From Bacteroidales bacterium (lineage in GTDB: Bacteria; Bacteroidota; Bacteroidia; Bacteroidales; UBA932): 64,000 nt of DNA. The stretch is taken from positions 1-64,000 of the forward strand of contig JAFSWO010000056.1 in the NCBI GenBank assembly GCA_017450165.1, read 5' to 3'. A model generated the notes under the pieces. That model was not told the origin of the DNA, made no database searches, and was given only the letters and a program-made list of their open reading frames with translations. Position 1 is the first letter of the stretch, and each line of letters opens with the position of its first letter. This document shows, in pieces, positions 51,692 to 59,805 of this stretch. A program made the position numbers and the translations under genes.

Positions 51692-52252
51692 CTCAAAACA
51701 TACTTGATGGAAGATCTCATAGAGGAAATCGCTATGGGACCATTCGGCTCTAATATCAAGGTCGATTGTTTCGTGGACTCTGGAGTGCCTGTCTTGAACG
51801 GAGCAAACTTGCAAAGTTATAAGCTTCGCGAGGATTCTTTTAATTATGTGACAACCGAGAAGGCTGATAGTTTAAACAAGGCAAACGCATATAGAGGAGA
51901 CATTGTGATTACTCACCGAGGTACTTTAGGCCAAATAGTATATATTCCCCAAGATTCCAAATATGAGCGATATGTGATTTCTCAGAGCCAGTTCAGAGTC
52001 CGAGTTAACCCTTCAGTAGCGCTGCCTGAATATGTAGTGTTTTTTTTCCATACGCGAATAGGACAAAATCGATTATTGGCAAATGCTTCTCAAGTAGGGG
52101 TCCCAGCTATTGCACGCCCCTCCACGACATTCAAGAAAGTTGAGATAGAGATCCCTTCAATAAAAGAACAGGAGCGTATAGTTGCTATACTTAATTCATT
52201 ATCCGATAAGATAGAACTCAACAATCGCATAAATCATAATTTGGCAGCCTAG
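51683..52252 (+). CDS. hsdS: HsdS fragment, first half only
   Basis: 189 aa from ATG 51683 inside the repeat (MEELKTYLMEDLIEEIAMGP). One TRD (MGPFGSNIKVDCFVDSGVP to STTFKKVEIEIPS) and the spacer helix KEQERIVAILNSLSDKIEL are present. It stops as RINHNLAA at TAG, just past core repeat D. The second TRD is missing; the matching half is at 47467-48273. An extension to 51647 is possible but unlikely, because it would overlap the previous gene. Confidence 0.85.
   Translation: MEELKTYLMEDLIEEIAMGPFGSNIKVDCFVDSGVPVLNGANLQSYKLREDSFNYVTTEKADSLNKANAYRGDIVITHRGTLGQIVYIPQDSKYERYVISQSQFRVRVNPSVALPEYVVFFFHTRIGQNRLLANASQVGVPAIARPSTTFKKVEIEIPSIKEQERIVAILNSLSDKIELNNRINHNLAA
52231..52242 (+). repeat. hsdS core repeat D (AAATCATAATTT)
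   Basis: Same 12-bp core at the hsdR-proximal edge. Left flank as in copy C; right flank GGCAGCCTAG is unrelated chromosome-side sequence giving an immediate stop codon. It lies 4702 bp from copy A. Confidence 0.85.
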
Positions 52253-52303
52253 TGATCTTGCGACAAGACATAATAATCCTGATTAACAATATATTCACAT
52301 ACG

Positions 52304-55300
52304 ATGAGCTACACTGAAGAAAACTACGAGAATGCCGTACTCTACTTGCTTGAAACGTTGGGGTACGAGCATCAGTATGGACCGGATATCGTTCGTGATT
52401 ATTCTGTTCCGTTCTATGAGGCACAACTCGCCCATAGCCTGCAGGTGGTCAATCCCACCAAGCCATCAATAGCCATCGAAGAAGCAATTCGCCGTGTTCG
52501 AGATATTGATACCGGGACACTCGTTCAAAAGAACGAGAAGTTCATGGACTTCCTTCAGAACGGCGTTGAAGTGAGTTATAGCGTTAACGGCGAGACAATC
52601 CACGACATTGTATATCTCATTGATTTCAATTATCCGGACAGGAATACGTTTCAAGCCATTAATCAATGGACGTATGTGGAGAAGTCCGAGAAGAGAGCGG
52701 ATATCATAATCTTTGTGAATGGTCTCCCCTTGGTGCTTGTTGAGCTGAAATCGCCGTCTCGCGAAGAAACGGATGCATCAGCGGCCTATCGTCAAATTCG
52801 CAACTATATCCAAGAGATACCCTCGCTGTTTATTTATAATGTCTTCTGCGTAATGAGTGACATGACTACCTCAAAAGCCGGTACCATCACCAGCAAAGAG
52901 GATCGGTTCATGGAATGGAAGTCGAAAGACGGGCTTGAGGAGACAAAGGATTTCATTGATTATGACACTTTCTTCGTGGGAATGTTCAAACGGGATCGGT
53001 TTTTAGACATCATCAAAAACTTTACCTGTTTTAACGTAGATGAGGCGGGATCCACCAAGATCCTTGCGGGCTACCACCAGTATTTTGCTGTGAAGAAAGC
53101 GATTGACCGTACGGTTAAGGCAACGAATGGAAATGGTAAAATCGGCGTTTTCTGGCATACGCAGGGCAGTGGGAAATCGCTTTCGATGGTTTTCTACGCT
53201 CATCTCATCCAAACTGTCCTTAATAAGCCGACGATAGTCGTTATTACCGACCGTAACGATCTAGACGATCAGCTCTACGGACAATTCTCCCGTTGCCAGA
53301 GTTTTCTGCGTCAAGTTCCCGTTCAAGCGACCAGCAGGGAAAACCTTCGGGAATTGTTGCTTGGGCGCGAAGCTAACGGCATCATCTTCACTACTATGCA
53401 GAAGTTTGAAGAATCGGACGGTCCGTTGTCTGACAGGCGGAATATCGTCGTGATGGCAGATGAGGCGCATCGAGGACAGTACGGTTTCGAGGAGAAGGTT
53501 AATGCTGAAGGAAAAGTCAGCATTGGTACAGCACGTATTATTCACGATTCTCTCCCGAATGCATCTTATATAGGCTTTACGGGAACGCCAATTTCTTTCA
53601 AAGATCGTGATACGCAGGAAGTTTTCGGTGATTACATAGACATTTACGACATGACGCAATCAGTAAAGGATGGCGCCACCTGCCCCGTGTTCTATGAGTC
53701 TCGCGTGGTCAATCTCAAATTGGATGAAGAAACCATTCAAAATATTGATGCAGAATACGAAAAGCTTGCCGATGAAGGAGCTACACCTCAACAGATTGAG
53801 GAAAGCATGCATGAAATGTCCCATCTGGAAGAGATTCTTGGAGCTCCTGAAACCATTGACTCTTTGGTAACGGATATTCTCAAGCATTATGAAGAGAACC
53901 GTCAACAAGAACTCACAGGTAAGGCCATGATCGTAGCTTTCTCCCGTCCGATTGCCGTAAGGATATACAATCGCATTCTGGAATTGCGCCCCGACTGGAC
54001 CGAGAAGGTGAAAGTAGTGATGACGGGCTCAAATAATGACCCGGAGGAGTGGCACAGCATAGTTGGGAACAAGCAGTACAAGAAAGAGTTGGCCAAGAAG
54101 TTCAAGGATGATAATGATCCTATGAAGATTGCGATTGTTGTGGATATGTGGCTCACTGGATTTGATGTCCCGTCATTGGCTACCATGTATGTTTATAAGC
54201 CGATGTCTGGCCATAATCTGATGCAGGCTATCGCTCGTGTAAACCGTGTATTTGCCGGCAAGGCGGGTGGTCTTGTTGTGGACTATATTGGAATCGCAAA
54301 GGCACTTAAAGAGGCAATGCGCGACTATACCAAACAAGACCAGGAAAACTACGGTAATCCCGATATCAAGGAAACCGCTTTCGTCAAGTTTAAAGAGAAA
54401 CTGGAGGTATGTCGCGACTTCTTCCACGGCTTTGACTACGCAAAATTCCGCACCGGAACAGATGCGGATCGCGCCAATATTATCAAGGGTGCTGTCAACC
54501 ACATGTTAGCCCCTGCAAGAGAAGAAGAGTGTACGTGTTTCCTCAAGGAAGCGCTTTTGCTGAAGGAAGCGGTCAGTCTTTGCCGAAGCTTGTTAAACGA
54601 GGAGCAACGTTATGAGTCCGCTTTCTTTGAAACGGTTCGAACTGCCATCAATCGAATCAAAAACATCCGCGTAAAGGTTTCCAAGAAGGAAATCAATGAG
54701 AGAATCGGTGAACTCTTGAAACAGAGCATCAAGAGTGAAGGAGTGATCAATCTTTTCTCGGACGTGAAGGCAGAGTTCTCTCTGTTTGATGCGGCTTTCC
54801 TGGAAGAGATTTCCAAGATGAAAGAAAAGCATATTGCAATCGAGATTCTGAAAAAACTTCTCAAGGAACGAGTTCATCTTTATCAGCGGACAAATTTGGT
54901 TCAGGCACAAAAGTTCTCCGAACTTATCAATATGGCGCTGTCTAACTACCTGAAGGGGCTTCTCACCAATGAGGAGGTCATCAAGCAGTTGCTCGATCTT
55001 GCAAAGGATATAGCAAAGAGTGAGCAGGCAGCTGACGAACTCGGCTTAAATGCTGAAGAGAAGGCATTCTATGATGCTCTAACCCGTCCGCAGGCAGTGA
55101 AGGATTTCTATACGAATGAGCAATTGGTCAACTTGACAAAAGAGTTGACGGAGGAATTGCGTAAGAATAGGACCATCGATTGGCAGAAGAAAGAATCTGC
55201 ACGAGCCGGGATGCGCTCCAAGGTCAAAAGGCTCCTCAAAAAGTATAAATACCCGCCCGAAGAGGAACAATCCGCACTTGAAACGGTTATTCATCAGTGT

Positions 55301-55474
55301 GAACAATGGGCAGATGTTGATGCCGAAGAGTATGATGACTACAAGACCCAACAACCGCAACTGGTAGATGGCTACATCCCTCCGGTATTCAGTGTAGCCA
55401 GCTCTTACGCCATGGCTGCAGAGCCGAAAGCATCTTACGGATATAGTAACAGCGATGATACAGAAAAACAATAA
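52304..55474 (+). CDS. hsdR: Type I restriction endonuclease subunit R
   Basis: 1056 aa. The N-terminal nuclease domain has the PD-(D/E)xK motif ending LVLVELKSPS (about residue 146). Motor motifs are Walker A HTQGSGKSLSM (about residue 286), DEAH in MADEAHRGQYG (about 385), GFTGTP, and the late helicase motifs LTGFDVPSLATMYVYKPMS and ARVNRVF. The C-terminal helical domain (about residues 760-1000) docks with HsdM/HsdS. It cuts unmodified DNA after translocation. It lies beyond the hsdS array, so its expression must read through or start separately. Confidence 0.96.
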   Translation: MSYTEENYENAVLYLLETLGYEHQYGPDIVRDYSVPFYEAQLAHSLQVVNPTKPSIAIEEAIRRVRDIDTGTLVQKNEKFMDFLQNGVEVSYSVNGETIHDIVYLIDFNYPDRNTFQAINQWTYVEKSEKRADIIIFVNGLPLVLVELKSPSREETDASAAYRQIRNYIQEIPSLFIYNVFCVMSDMTTSKAGTITSKEDRFMEWKSKDGLEETKDFIDYDTFFVGMFKRDRFLDIIKNFTCFNVDEAGSTKILAGYHQYFAVKKAIDRTVKATNGNGKIGVFWHTQGSGKSLSMVFYAHLIQTVLNKPTIVVITDRNDLDDQLYGQFSRCQSFLRQVPVQATSRENLRELLLGREANGIIFTTMQKFEESDGPLSDRRNIVVMADEAHRGQYGFEEKVNAEGKVSIGTARIIHDSLPNASYIGFTGTPISFKDRDTQEVFGDYIDIYDMTQSVKDGATCPVFYESRVVNLKLDEETIQNIDAEYEKLADEGATPQQIEESMHEMSHLEEILGAPETIDSLVTDILKHYEENRQQELTGKAMIVAFSRPIAVRIYNRILELRPDWTEKVKVVMTGSNNDPEEWHSIVGNKQYKKELAKKFKDDNDPMKIAIVVDMWLTGFDVPSLATMYVYKPMSGHNLMQAIARVNRVFAGKAGGLVVDYIGIAKALKEAMRDYTKQDQENYGNPDIKETAFVKFKEKLEVCRDFFHGFDYAKFRTGTDADRANIIKGAVNHMLAPAREEECTCFLKEALLLKEAVSLCRSLLNEEQRYESAFFETVRTAINRIKNIRVKVSKKEINERIGELLKQSIKSEGVINLFSDVKAEFSLFDAAFLEEISKMKEKHIAIEILKKLLKERVHLYQRTNLVQAQKFSELINMALSNYLKGLLTNEEVIKQLLDLAKDIAKSEQAADELGLNAEEKAFYDALTRPQAVKDFYTNEQLVNLTKELTEELRKNRTIDWQKKESARAGMRSKVKRLLKKYKYPPEEEQSALETVIHQCEQWADVDAEEYDDYKTQQPQLVDGYIPPVFSVASSYAMAAEPKASYGYSNSDDTEKQ

Positions 55475-55478
55475 TATT

Positions 55479-56144
55479 ATGGCAAACAACACCCCCGGTT
55501 ACGTTTACATCCTCACCAACCCTTCCTTCAAGGAAGACTGGGTTAAGATTGGCAAGAGTTCCCGCCCCGTCAATATTCGTTCTAAAGAATTGGATAATAC
55601 GGCCGTTCCTCTTCCATTCGAAATCTTTGCTACACTAAAAACCGCCAAATACGACATCGTTGAGAAAAAGATTCACAAGGCGATAGACCGCTTGACTGAC
55701 CTGCGCATCCGCCAGAATCGAGAGTTCTTCAACATTAAGCCTGAATTGGCATTAGAAATCCTCAAGGATGAGGCCACGCTACTGGACGATGCTGAGATTC
55801 TTCTTTACGAGAATAATCAACCAGTAGTTCCCAAGCCAAACGTACCCAAGGAAAAGGAGAAGGAATTAAATCTGCCGCATAGACCTCGCTTCAGATTTAG
55901 TATGGTCAATATTCCTATCGGAGCAACCCTCGTCTTTATTCCGACCGGAATCGAGGTTAAGGTCGCCAGCGATGATCAGATCGAATACGATGGCCGAATC
56001 TTTAAGCTCTCTCCTTTTGTGGGCACCTACATGCCGGCTGAAAAGCGTAACACGTCAGGCGCTTATCAAGGTGCGAAATACTTCTCTTATAAAGGGGAAG
56101 TACTGGATAGTATTCGAACAAAAATGGAAGCACAAGAAGAGTAG
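55479..56144 (+). CDS. GIY-YIG/T5orf172-like nuclease-domain protein
   Basis: 221 aa from ATG 55479 (MANNTPGYVYILTNPSF), 4 nt after hsdR. YVYILTNPSFKEDWVKIGKS is the GIY-YIG pattern, with the later conserved IRSKELDN and NREFFNI. The C-terminal part (residues 130-221; GATLVFIPTGIEVKVASDD) resembles a DUF4357-like domain. Such genes are common beside restriction systems. It may be an accessory nuclease or DNA-binding protein of the island; function is not established. Confidence 0.85.
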   Translation: MANNTPGYVYILTNPSFKEDWVKIGKSSRPVNIRSKELDNTAVPLPFEIFATLKTAKYDIVEKKIHKAIDRLTDLRIRQNREFFNIKPELALEILKDEATLLDDAEILLYENNQPVVPKPNVPKEKEKELNLPHRPRFRFSMVNIPIGATLVFIPTGIEVKVASDDQIEYDGRIFKLSPFVGTYMPAEKRNTSGAYQGAKYFSYKGEVLDSIRTKMEAQEE

Positions 56145-56185
56145 AAAACGAATAATCCTTCTGGTAGTATAAACCCACCGAAAAG

Positions 56186-56332
56186 ATGTCTAAAATCTTT
56201 AATGAGTTGGGCGCAGAAGGGTGGGAGCTTGTATCTGTAACTCCTATCCGCATGTCTGTCAACGGCCGCTATGATGCCATAAACGGCGGATTTGATAAGA
56301 TTGCCGCGTACTTCAAGAAAGAAATACAGTAA
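56186..56332 (+). pseudogene. DUF4177-like fragment
   Basis: 48 codons: MSKIFNELGAEGWELVSVTP then a short tail ending FKKEIQ. LNxLGxEGWELV is the core of DUF4177 proteins, which normally have about 20-30 more residues upstream. Those are absent, so this is probably a truncated remnant at the right edge of the restriction island, though a very small real gene is possible. Confidence 0.5.
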
Positions 56333-56367
56333 AAGGTTGCAGTCGGCCGTGATCAAACTCTAACTGT

Positions 56368-56448
56368 GCGTAGTGGTCCAACTGCTGGACCACTATGCAC
56401 GTTTTACCCCCTAAAGTGTAGATAGTGGTCCATCGATTGGACCACTAT
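56368..56448. repeat. Two tandem hairpins with the same arms
   Basis: Hairpin 1 (56368-56398) pairs 13 bp (GCGTAGTGGTCCA with TGGACCACTATGC, one G-T) around a 5-nt loop. Hairpin 2 (56422-56448) pairs 11 bp (ATAGTGGTCCA with TGGACCACTAT) around TCGAT. The hairpin copies are about 52 bp apart and both continue into GCACG. No good T-run follows, so they are unlikely to be simple terminators. They mark the right edge of the island. Confidence 0.8.
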
Positions 56449-56467
56449 GCACGCAGGAGGACCAAAA

Positions 56468-57379
56468 TTACTTGCAGACGGGGCGGATGGACAGACCGAC
56501 TTCGCGGCAGCAGGTTTCTTGTTCTAACCAATTGCTTCCAAATGTCAGATTATACGCATAGCTCGGGTTTTCATCGTAAAGCGAAGATGTCCAATAAAAG
56601 CCTCGTTCACCCAGATAAACAAGGCCCCCTCCGGTTCCCCCAATATCTCCGGCAGCGGGAAGGAAAATGCTATTTCCGGTCTTCTTGCTTGTAAACCTGT
56701 AGCCCGAGACGCCATTCACGGTATCCTTGGCACCTGTGCAGTTATCCGAATTCAGTAATTCCGCCATCTCTTCCGTGGTGGGCATACGCCAGTCGCCGCC
56801 AAGGATTTGAGTAGCGGCATCGTCAACGGCTTCGAGAACCGTCTTATCATCTACGACACCATAATAACTTTTTGTACAATACTTTTTGAGGGATTGGGAT
56901 GACCCTCCTTCACACAACGTATAAGATTGCAAGTCGTATTTCGCCTTTGTGAACGTTTCACCCCAGGCGTAGTAATCGCCCGGCGCCTCCGGGCTTGTTG
57001 CACCCAGGTTGCAACTACACCATTTGACGGAAAGGCCCATATCCACCGCCTTATAGATGCTTTCAACCGTTACTGCGCAATTGGCCATCAGGCCGTTGTT
57101 CGCCTTTGCCGTAACAGCGGCCGTTCCCTCTTTGACGGCAGTGACGATACCGTCCGGGTTAACCGTTGCGACGGCCTGGTTCGAACTGCTCCAGGTGATA
57201 GAGGGATCCGTGGCATCTTCAGGAACCACCGTGGCTACCAACGTAGCGGTTTCTCCCTCCGTCAGGGTCACCTTATCCGGATTCACGACGACGGACGTAA
57301 CGATAATCTCTTTGGGCTTACAGGCAACAGCCGCTGCCACCATCAGGCAGCAATACAGGGGAATCAGGTTCTTTCTCAT
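56468..57379 (-). CDS. Lipoprotein with Ig-like domain and FISUMP-like C-terminus
   Basis: 303 aa from ATG 57379 (MRKNLIPLYCCLMVAAAVAC, lipobox AVAC). Residues 25-105 are a bacterial Ig-like group 2 domain (VTLTEGETATLVATVVPEDA; SITWSSSNQAVATV). Residues 110-303 match the FISUMP-like domain: VDMGLSVKWCSCNLGATSPE, ILGGDWRMPTTEEMAELL, RGFYWTSSLYDEN and the final VGLSIRPVCK. It is probably exposed at the surface. It shares this C-terminal type with the lipoprotein at 41483, so the two flank the accessory island. A -7 box lies 6 nt before its ATG. Confidence 0.85.
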   Translation of the reverse strand: MRKNLIPLYCCLMVAAAVACKPKEIIVTSVVVNPDKVTLTEGETATLVATVVPEDATDPSITWSSSNQAVATVNPDGIVTAVKEGTAAVTAKANNGLMANCAVTVESIYKAVDMGLSVKWCSCNLGATSPEAPGDYYAWGETFTKAKYDLQSYTLCEGGSSQSLKKYCTKSYYGVVDDKTVLEAVDDAATQILGGDWRMPTTEEMAELLNSDNCTGAKDTVNGVSGYRFTSKKTGNSIFLPAAGDIGGTGGGLVYLGERGFYWTSSLYDENPSYAYNLTFGSNWLEQETCCREVGLSIRPVCK

Positions 57380-57385
57380 GACATT

Positions 57386-57393
57386 CAAAGGTA
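57386..57393 (-). promoter_or_regulatory. -7 box (TACCTTTG) for the FISUMP-like lipoprotein
   Basis: Perfect TAnnTTTG match on the minus strand, 6 nt before the ATG at 57379. It favours that ATG over a TTG at 57388. No clear TTG partner. Confidence 0.5.
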
Positions 57394-57457
57394 AGAAGAT
57401 CTTCTTGAAAAAACATAAAAAACGTATCTTTACACCCGATTACTAACACGCTCGGAT

Positions 57458-58372
57458 ATGAAGCATTTGATTTGGATGATGGTGGCGTTGGTGATGGTGG
57501 CCTCGTGCGGAGTGCCGGCCCATCAGGATACGCCGCAGGGATATGTGAAACACTGTGTCCAGATTCTGGACAAGGAGGCGCTCTATGCGGATTCTCCGCA
57601 GTGGAAGGCCAAAAAGAAGGCCGTTCTGGCACAGAAGATTGCTACGATGGAAGAGGCCCACGCACTCGTGGCGGAAGCGGCGGGCGTGGCCGGTGGAAAG
57701 CACACCTTCCTGCAGGCACCGGTGAAAGATACCGTGTCGTATCCGGAAGAGGCGCCGGAAACCGCTGTTCTCAAGGGCGGCATCCTCTATGTGAAGCTTC
57801 CTGCGCACAGCGGTGTGAAGATCAGCGATGCGCGCTACACGCTTCCCGTCCTGGAGTTTCTGAGAGACCATAAAGAGCCGATGGGCCGAGTGATAGACCT
57901 CCGGGGCAACACGGGCGGCAACATGTATCCGATGATTGCGGCCATCTCCCCGCTCCTTCCGGACGGTGTGGTGCTACGCTTCAAGGGCCGCAAGCGGACC
58001 ACGCCCATCTGGCTGGAGGCGGTGATCCAATCGCAGAATATTCCCGCCAAATTCATTTTCAAATGCGAGGAAACGCCGACAGCCATCCTGACGGACGGCC
58101 AGACGGCCAGCTCGGGAGAGGCCACCCTGCTCTGCTTCCGCGGGCTGAAACATGTGCGGACCTTTGGCGCCCCCACGGCGGGTTACGCCAGCGCCAACCA
58201 GTCGCATATCCTTAACGACGGCTACCTGCTGGCAGTCACCATTTCGGGCGATATGGCCCGGACCGGCGAGGTGTTCTGCGACAGTCCCATCGTACCGGAT
58301 GTCCGGAGCGCAGAACCCTTGAAGGATGCGATTAACTGGATTCTATCGCTATCCGAACTTACAGAAAACTAA
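57458..58372 (+). CDS. S41 peptidase-like lipoprotein (nisin-resistance-protein-like)
   Basis: 304 aa. Lipoprotein signal MKHLIWMMVALVMVASC. The C-terminal S41 core has GRVIDLRGNTGGNMYPMI, ILTDGQTASSGEATLLCFRG with the likely nucleophile Ser, and VRTFGAPTAGYASANQ. The TASSGE and GAPTAGY pattern is closer to NSR-type S41 proteins than to the Lys-dependent CtpA group, and no PDZ domain is seen. NSR proteins degrade nisin at the membrane, so peptide cleavage in the envelope is plausible but not shown. A weak TATCTTTA box lies at 57425-57432. It overlaps the WbqC-like gene tail to tail by 14 nt. Confidence 0.8.
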   Translation: MKHLIWMMVALVMVASCGVPAHQDTPQGYVKHCVQILDKEALYADSPQWKAKKKAVLAQKIATMEEAHALVAEAAGVAGGKHTFLQAPVKDTVSYPEEAPETAVLKGGILYVKLPAHSGVKISDARYTLPVLEFLRDHKEPMGRVIDLRGNTGGNMYPMIAAISPLLPDGVVLRFKGRKRTTPIWLEAVIQSQNIPAKFIFKCEETPTAILTDGQTASSGEATLLCFRGLKHVRTFGAPTAGYASANQSHILNDGYLLAVTISGDMARTGEVFCDSPIVPDVRSAEPLKDAINWILSLSELTEN

Positions 58373-59018
58373 TGGCATTGGGCCCTTCCGCGCAGAGCAG
58401 ATCCAACACTGAAAGGTCTGCGATAAACGAGCTGCCGGCGGGGAAAATCTGGAAATAAGGCACGGCGCGGTCATAGCGCGGCAGCAGCCCCTCTCCCCTG
58501 TATTTGGGCTGGATGAGGGCGCGCAGGTCTGTGACCGGCGCTGCGGGAAGCGGTCCGGAATCGGGCACCGGCACCTGCGGCAGAAAGTCGGCCGTGGGCA
58601 CGGGGCGGATGGCCAGGGAGCACATGTCGATCAGCTTCTCCGTCAGCTTCCAGTTCAGGTCAAAGAGGAAGGTCTCCTGCCCCTCCAGAATGCGGAACAG
58701 ATCGTCCCGGTAATATTCAAAGAAGGCCGAATGGTTGTAGGCGGCCGTCATGGCGCGTTCATGCAGGCGCACCCAGGGCTCGGAATAATCAATCCGGACG
58801 TCGCGGATGTGAATCTTCTCCCCACGGGCATGCATCACCGGCACCACCAGCGCCTCCGGTCCCGCTGCGGAATAGATGCGGCAGCGGTTGCGCCACGATT
58901 GCTTCTGGTAGCTCTCACAAGCCTCGATCTCCACGCGCTGGCTCTGCGCCAGGGCAAAGAACCAGGAGACGGGCGGGAAGTAGGCCGTCGTAAGCAGGGT
59001 GTGTGGGAAAAGCGCCAC
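58359..59018 (-). CDS. WbqC-like family protein
   Basis: 219 aa. LTTAYFPPVSWFFALAQSQRVEIEACESYQK, QSWRNRCRIYSAAGPEALVVPV and FEYYRDDLFRILEGQETFLFDLN fit the WbqC family, often found with lipopolysaccharide or amino-sugar genes. The biochemical activity of this family is not established. It follows lpxA by 2 nt, completing the lpxD-lpxC-lpxA run. Confidence 0.8.
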   Translation of the reverse strand: MALFPHTLLTTAYFPPVSWFFALAQSQRVEIEACESYQKQSWRNRCRIYSAAGPEALVVPVMHARGEKIHIRDVRIDYSEPWVRLHERAMTAAYNHSAFFEYYRDDLFRILEGQETFLFDLNWKLTEKLIDMCSLAIRPVPTADFLPQVPVPDSGPLPAAPVTDLRALIQPKYRGEGLLPRYDRAVPYFQIFPAGSSFIADLSVLDLLCAEGPNAISFL

Positions 59019-59020
59019 GG

Positions 59021-59803
59021 TTAACGATTGGAAGGACGGACGATTCCGCGGGTGGAACTGCGCACGAAGTTGACGATGGCATCGCGCTCGGGCGAAGCCG
59101 CAATCTGCGCTTCAATCTGCGCGCATGCCTCTTCAGCCCGCAGGCCTGCATTGTAGAGCAACCGGTAAGCGGTGCAGATGGTCTCCATCTGCGCGGGGGT
59201 GAAACCGCGGCGGCGCAGGCCAATCAGGTTGATGCCCTCGTAGGCCACCGGGTTGCGGCCGGCCAGGGTAAAGGGCGGAATATCTTTGGTGACCACCACA
59301 CCGCCGCCGACCATGGCGTGGGCGCCGATATGGCAGAACTGATGCACCACAGCCGCACCACCGAGGATGGCCCAGTCATCCACATCCACCTCGCCGGCCA
59401 GTCCGGCATACCCGGACAGAATCACGTGGTTGCCGATCTTGCAGTCGTGTGCCACGTGGGCGTAGCACATGATAAGGCAGTCGCTGCCGATCACGGTTTT
59501 CAGTTTGCCGCTGGCTGCGGTGCCGCGGTGGAGCACGGCGCACTCGCGGATGACGGTGCGGTCGCCGATCTCCAGCCAGCTCTCTTCGCCAGCAAACTTC
59601 AGATCCTGCGGCTCGCCGCCGATCACGCAGCCGGGATAGGTCTGGCACTCTCTGCCCAGGCGGACGTAGTCAAAGAGGGTCGTGTGGGGACCGATCCGGC
59701 AGCCGTCGCCGATTTCCACATGTTCACTGATATAGCAGAACGGGCCGATCTCCACGTTCTTGCCAATCCTGGCGTTGGGATGTATATAGCTGTTGGTGTT
59801 CAT
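59021..59803 (-). CDS. lpxA: UDP-GlcNAc O-acyltransferase
   Basis: 260 aa left-handed beta-helix acyltransferase. Hexapeptide repeats begin IHPNARIGKNVEIGPFCYI; the catalytic His lies in CYAHVAHDCKIGNHV. The C-terminal helical part includes GINLIGLRRRGFTPAQ. It performs the first step of lipid A synthesis. It follows lpxC by 2 nt. Confidence 0.96.
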   Translation of the reverse strand: MNTNSYIHPNARIGKNVEIGPFCYISEHVEIGDGCRIGPHTTLFDYVRLGRECQTYPGCVIGGEPQDLKFAGEESWLEIGDRTVIRECAVLHRGTAASGKLKTVIGSDCLIMCYAHVAHDCKIGNHVILSGYAGLAGEVDVDDWAILGGAAVVHQFCHIGAHAMVGGGVVVTKDIPPFTLAGRNPVAYEGINLIGLRRRGFTPAQMETICTAYRLLYNAGLRAEEACAQIEAQIAASPERDAIVNFVRSSTRGIVRPSNR

Positions 59804-59805
59804 AA

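Noticed and set aside
47467..52252. Classical invertible hsdS shufflon with inverted repeats
   Set aside because: I looked for inverted copies of the 12-bp and 22-bp repeats and found only direct ones; all hsdS pieces are on the plus strand. Inversion is therefore not supported; excision/insertion is.
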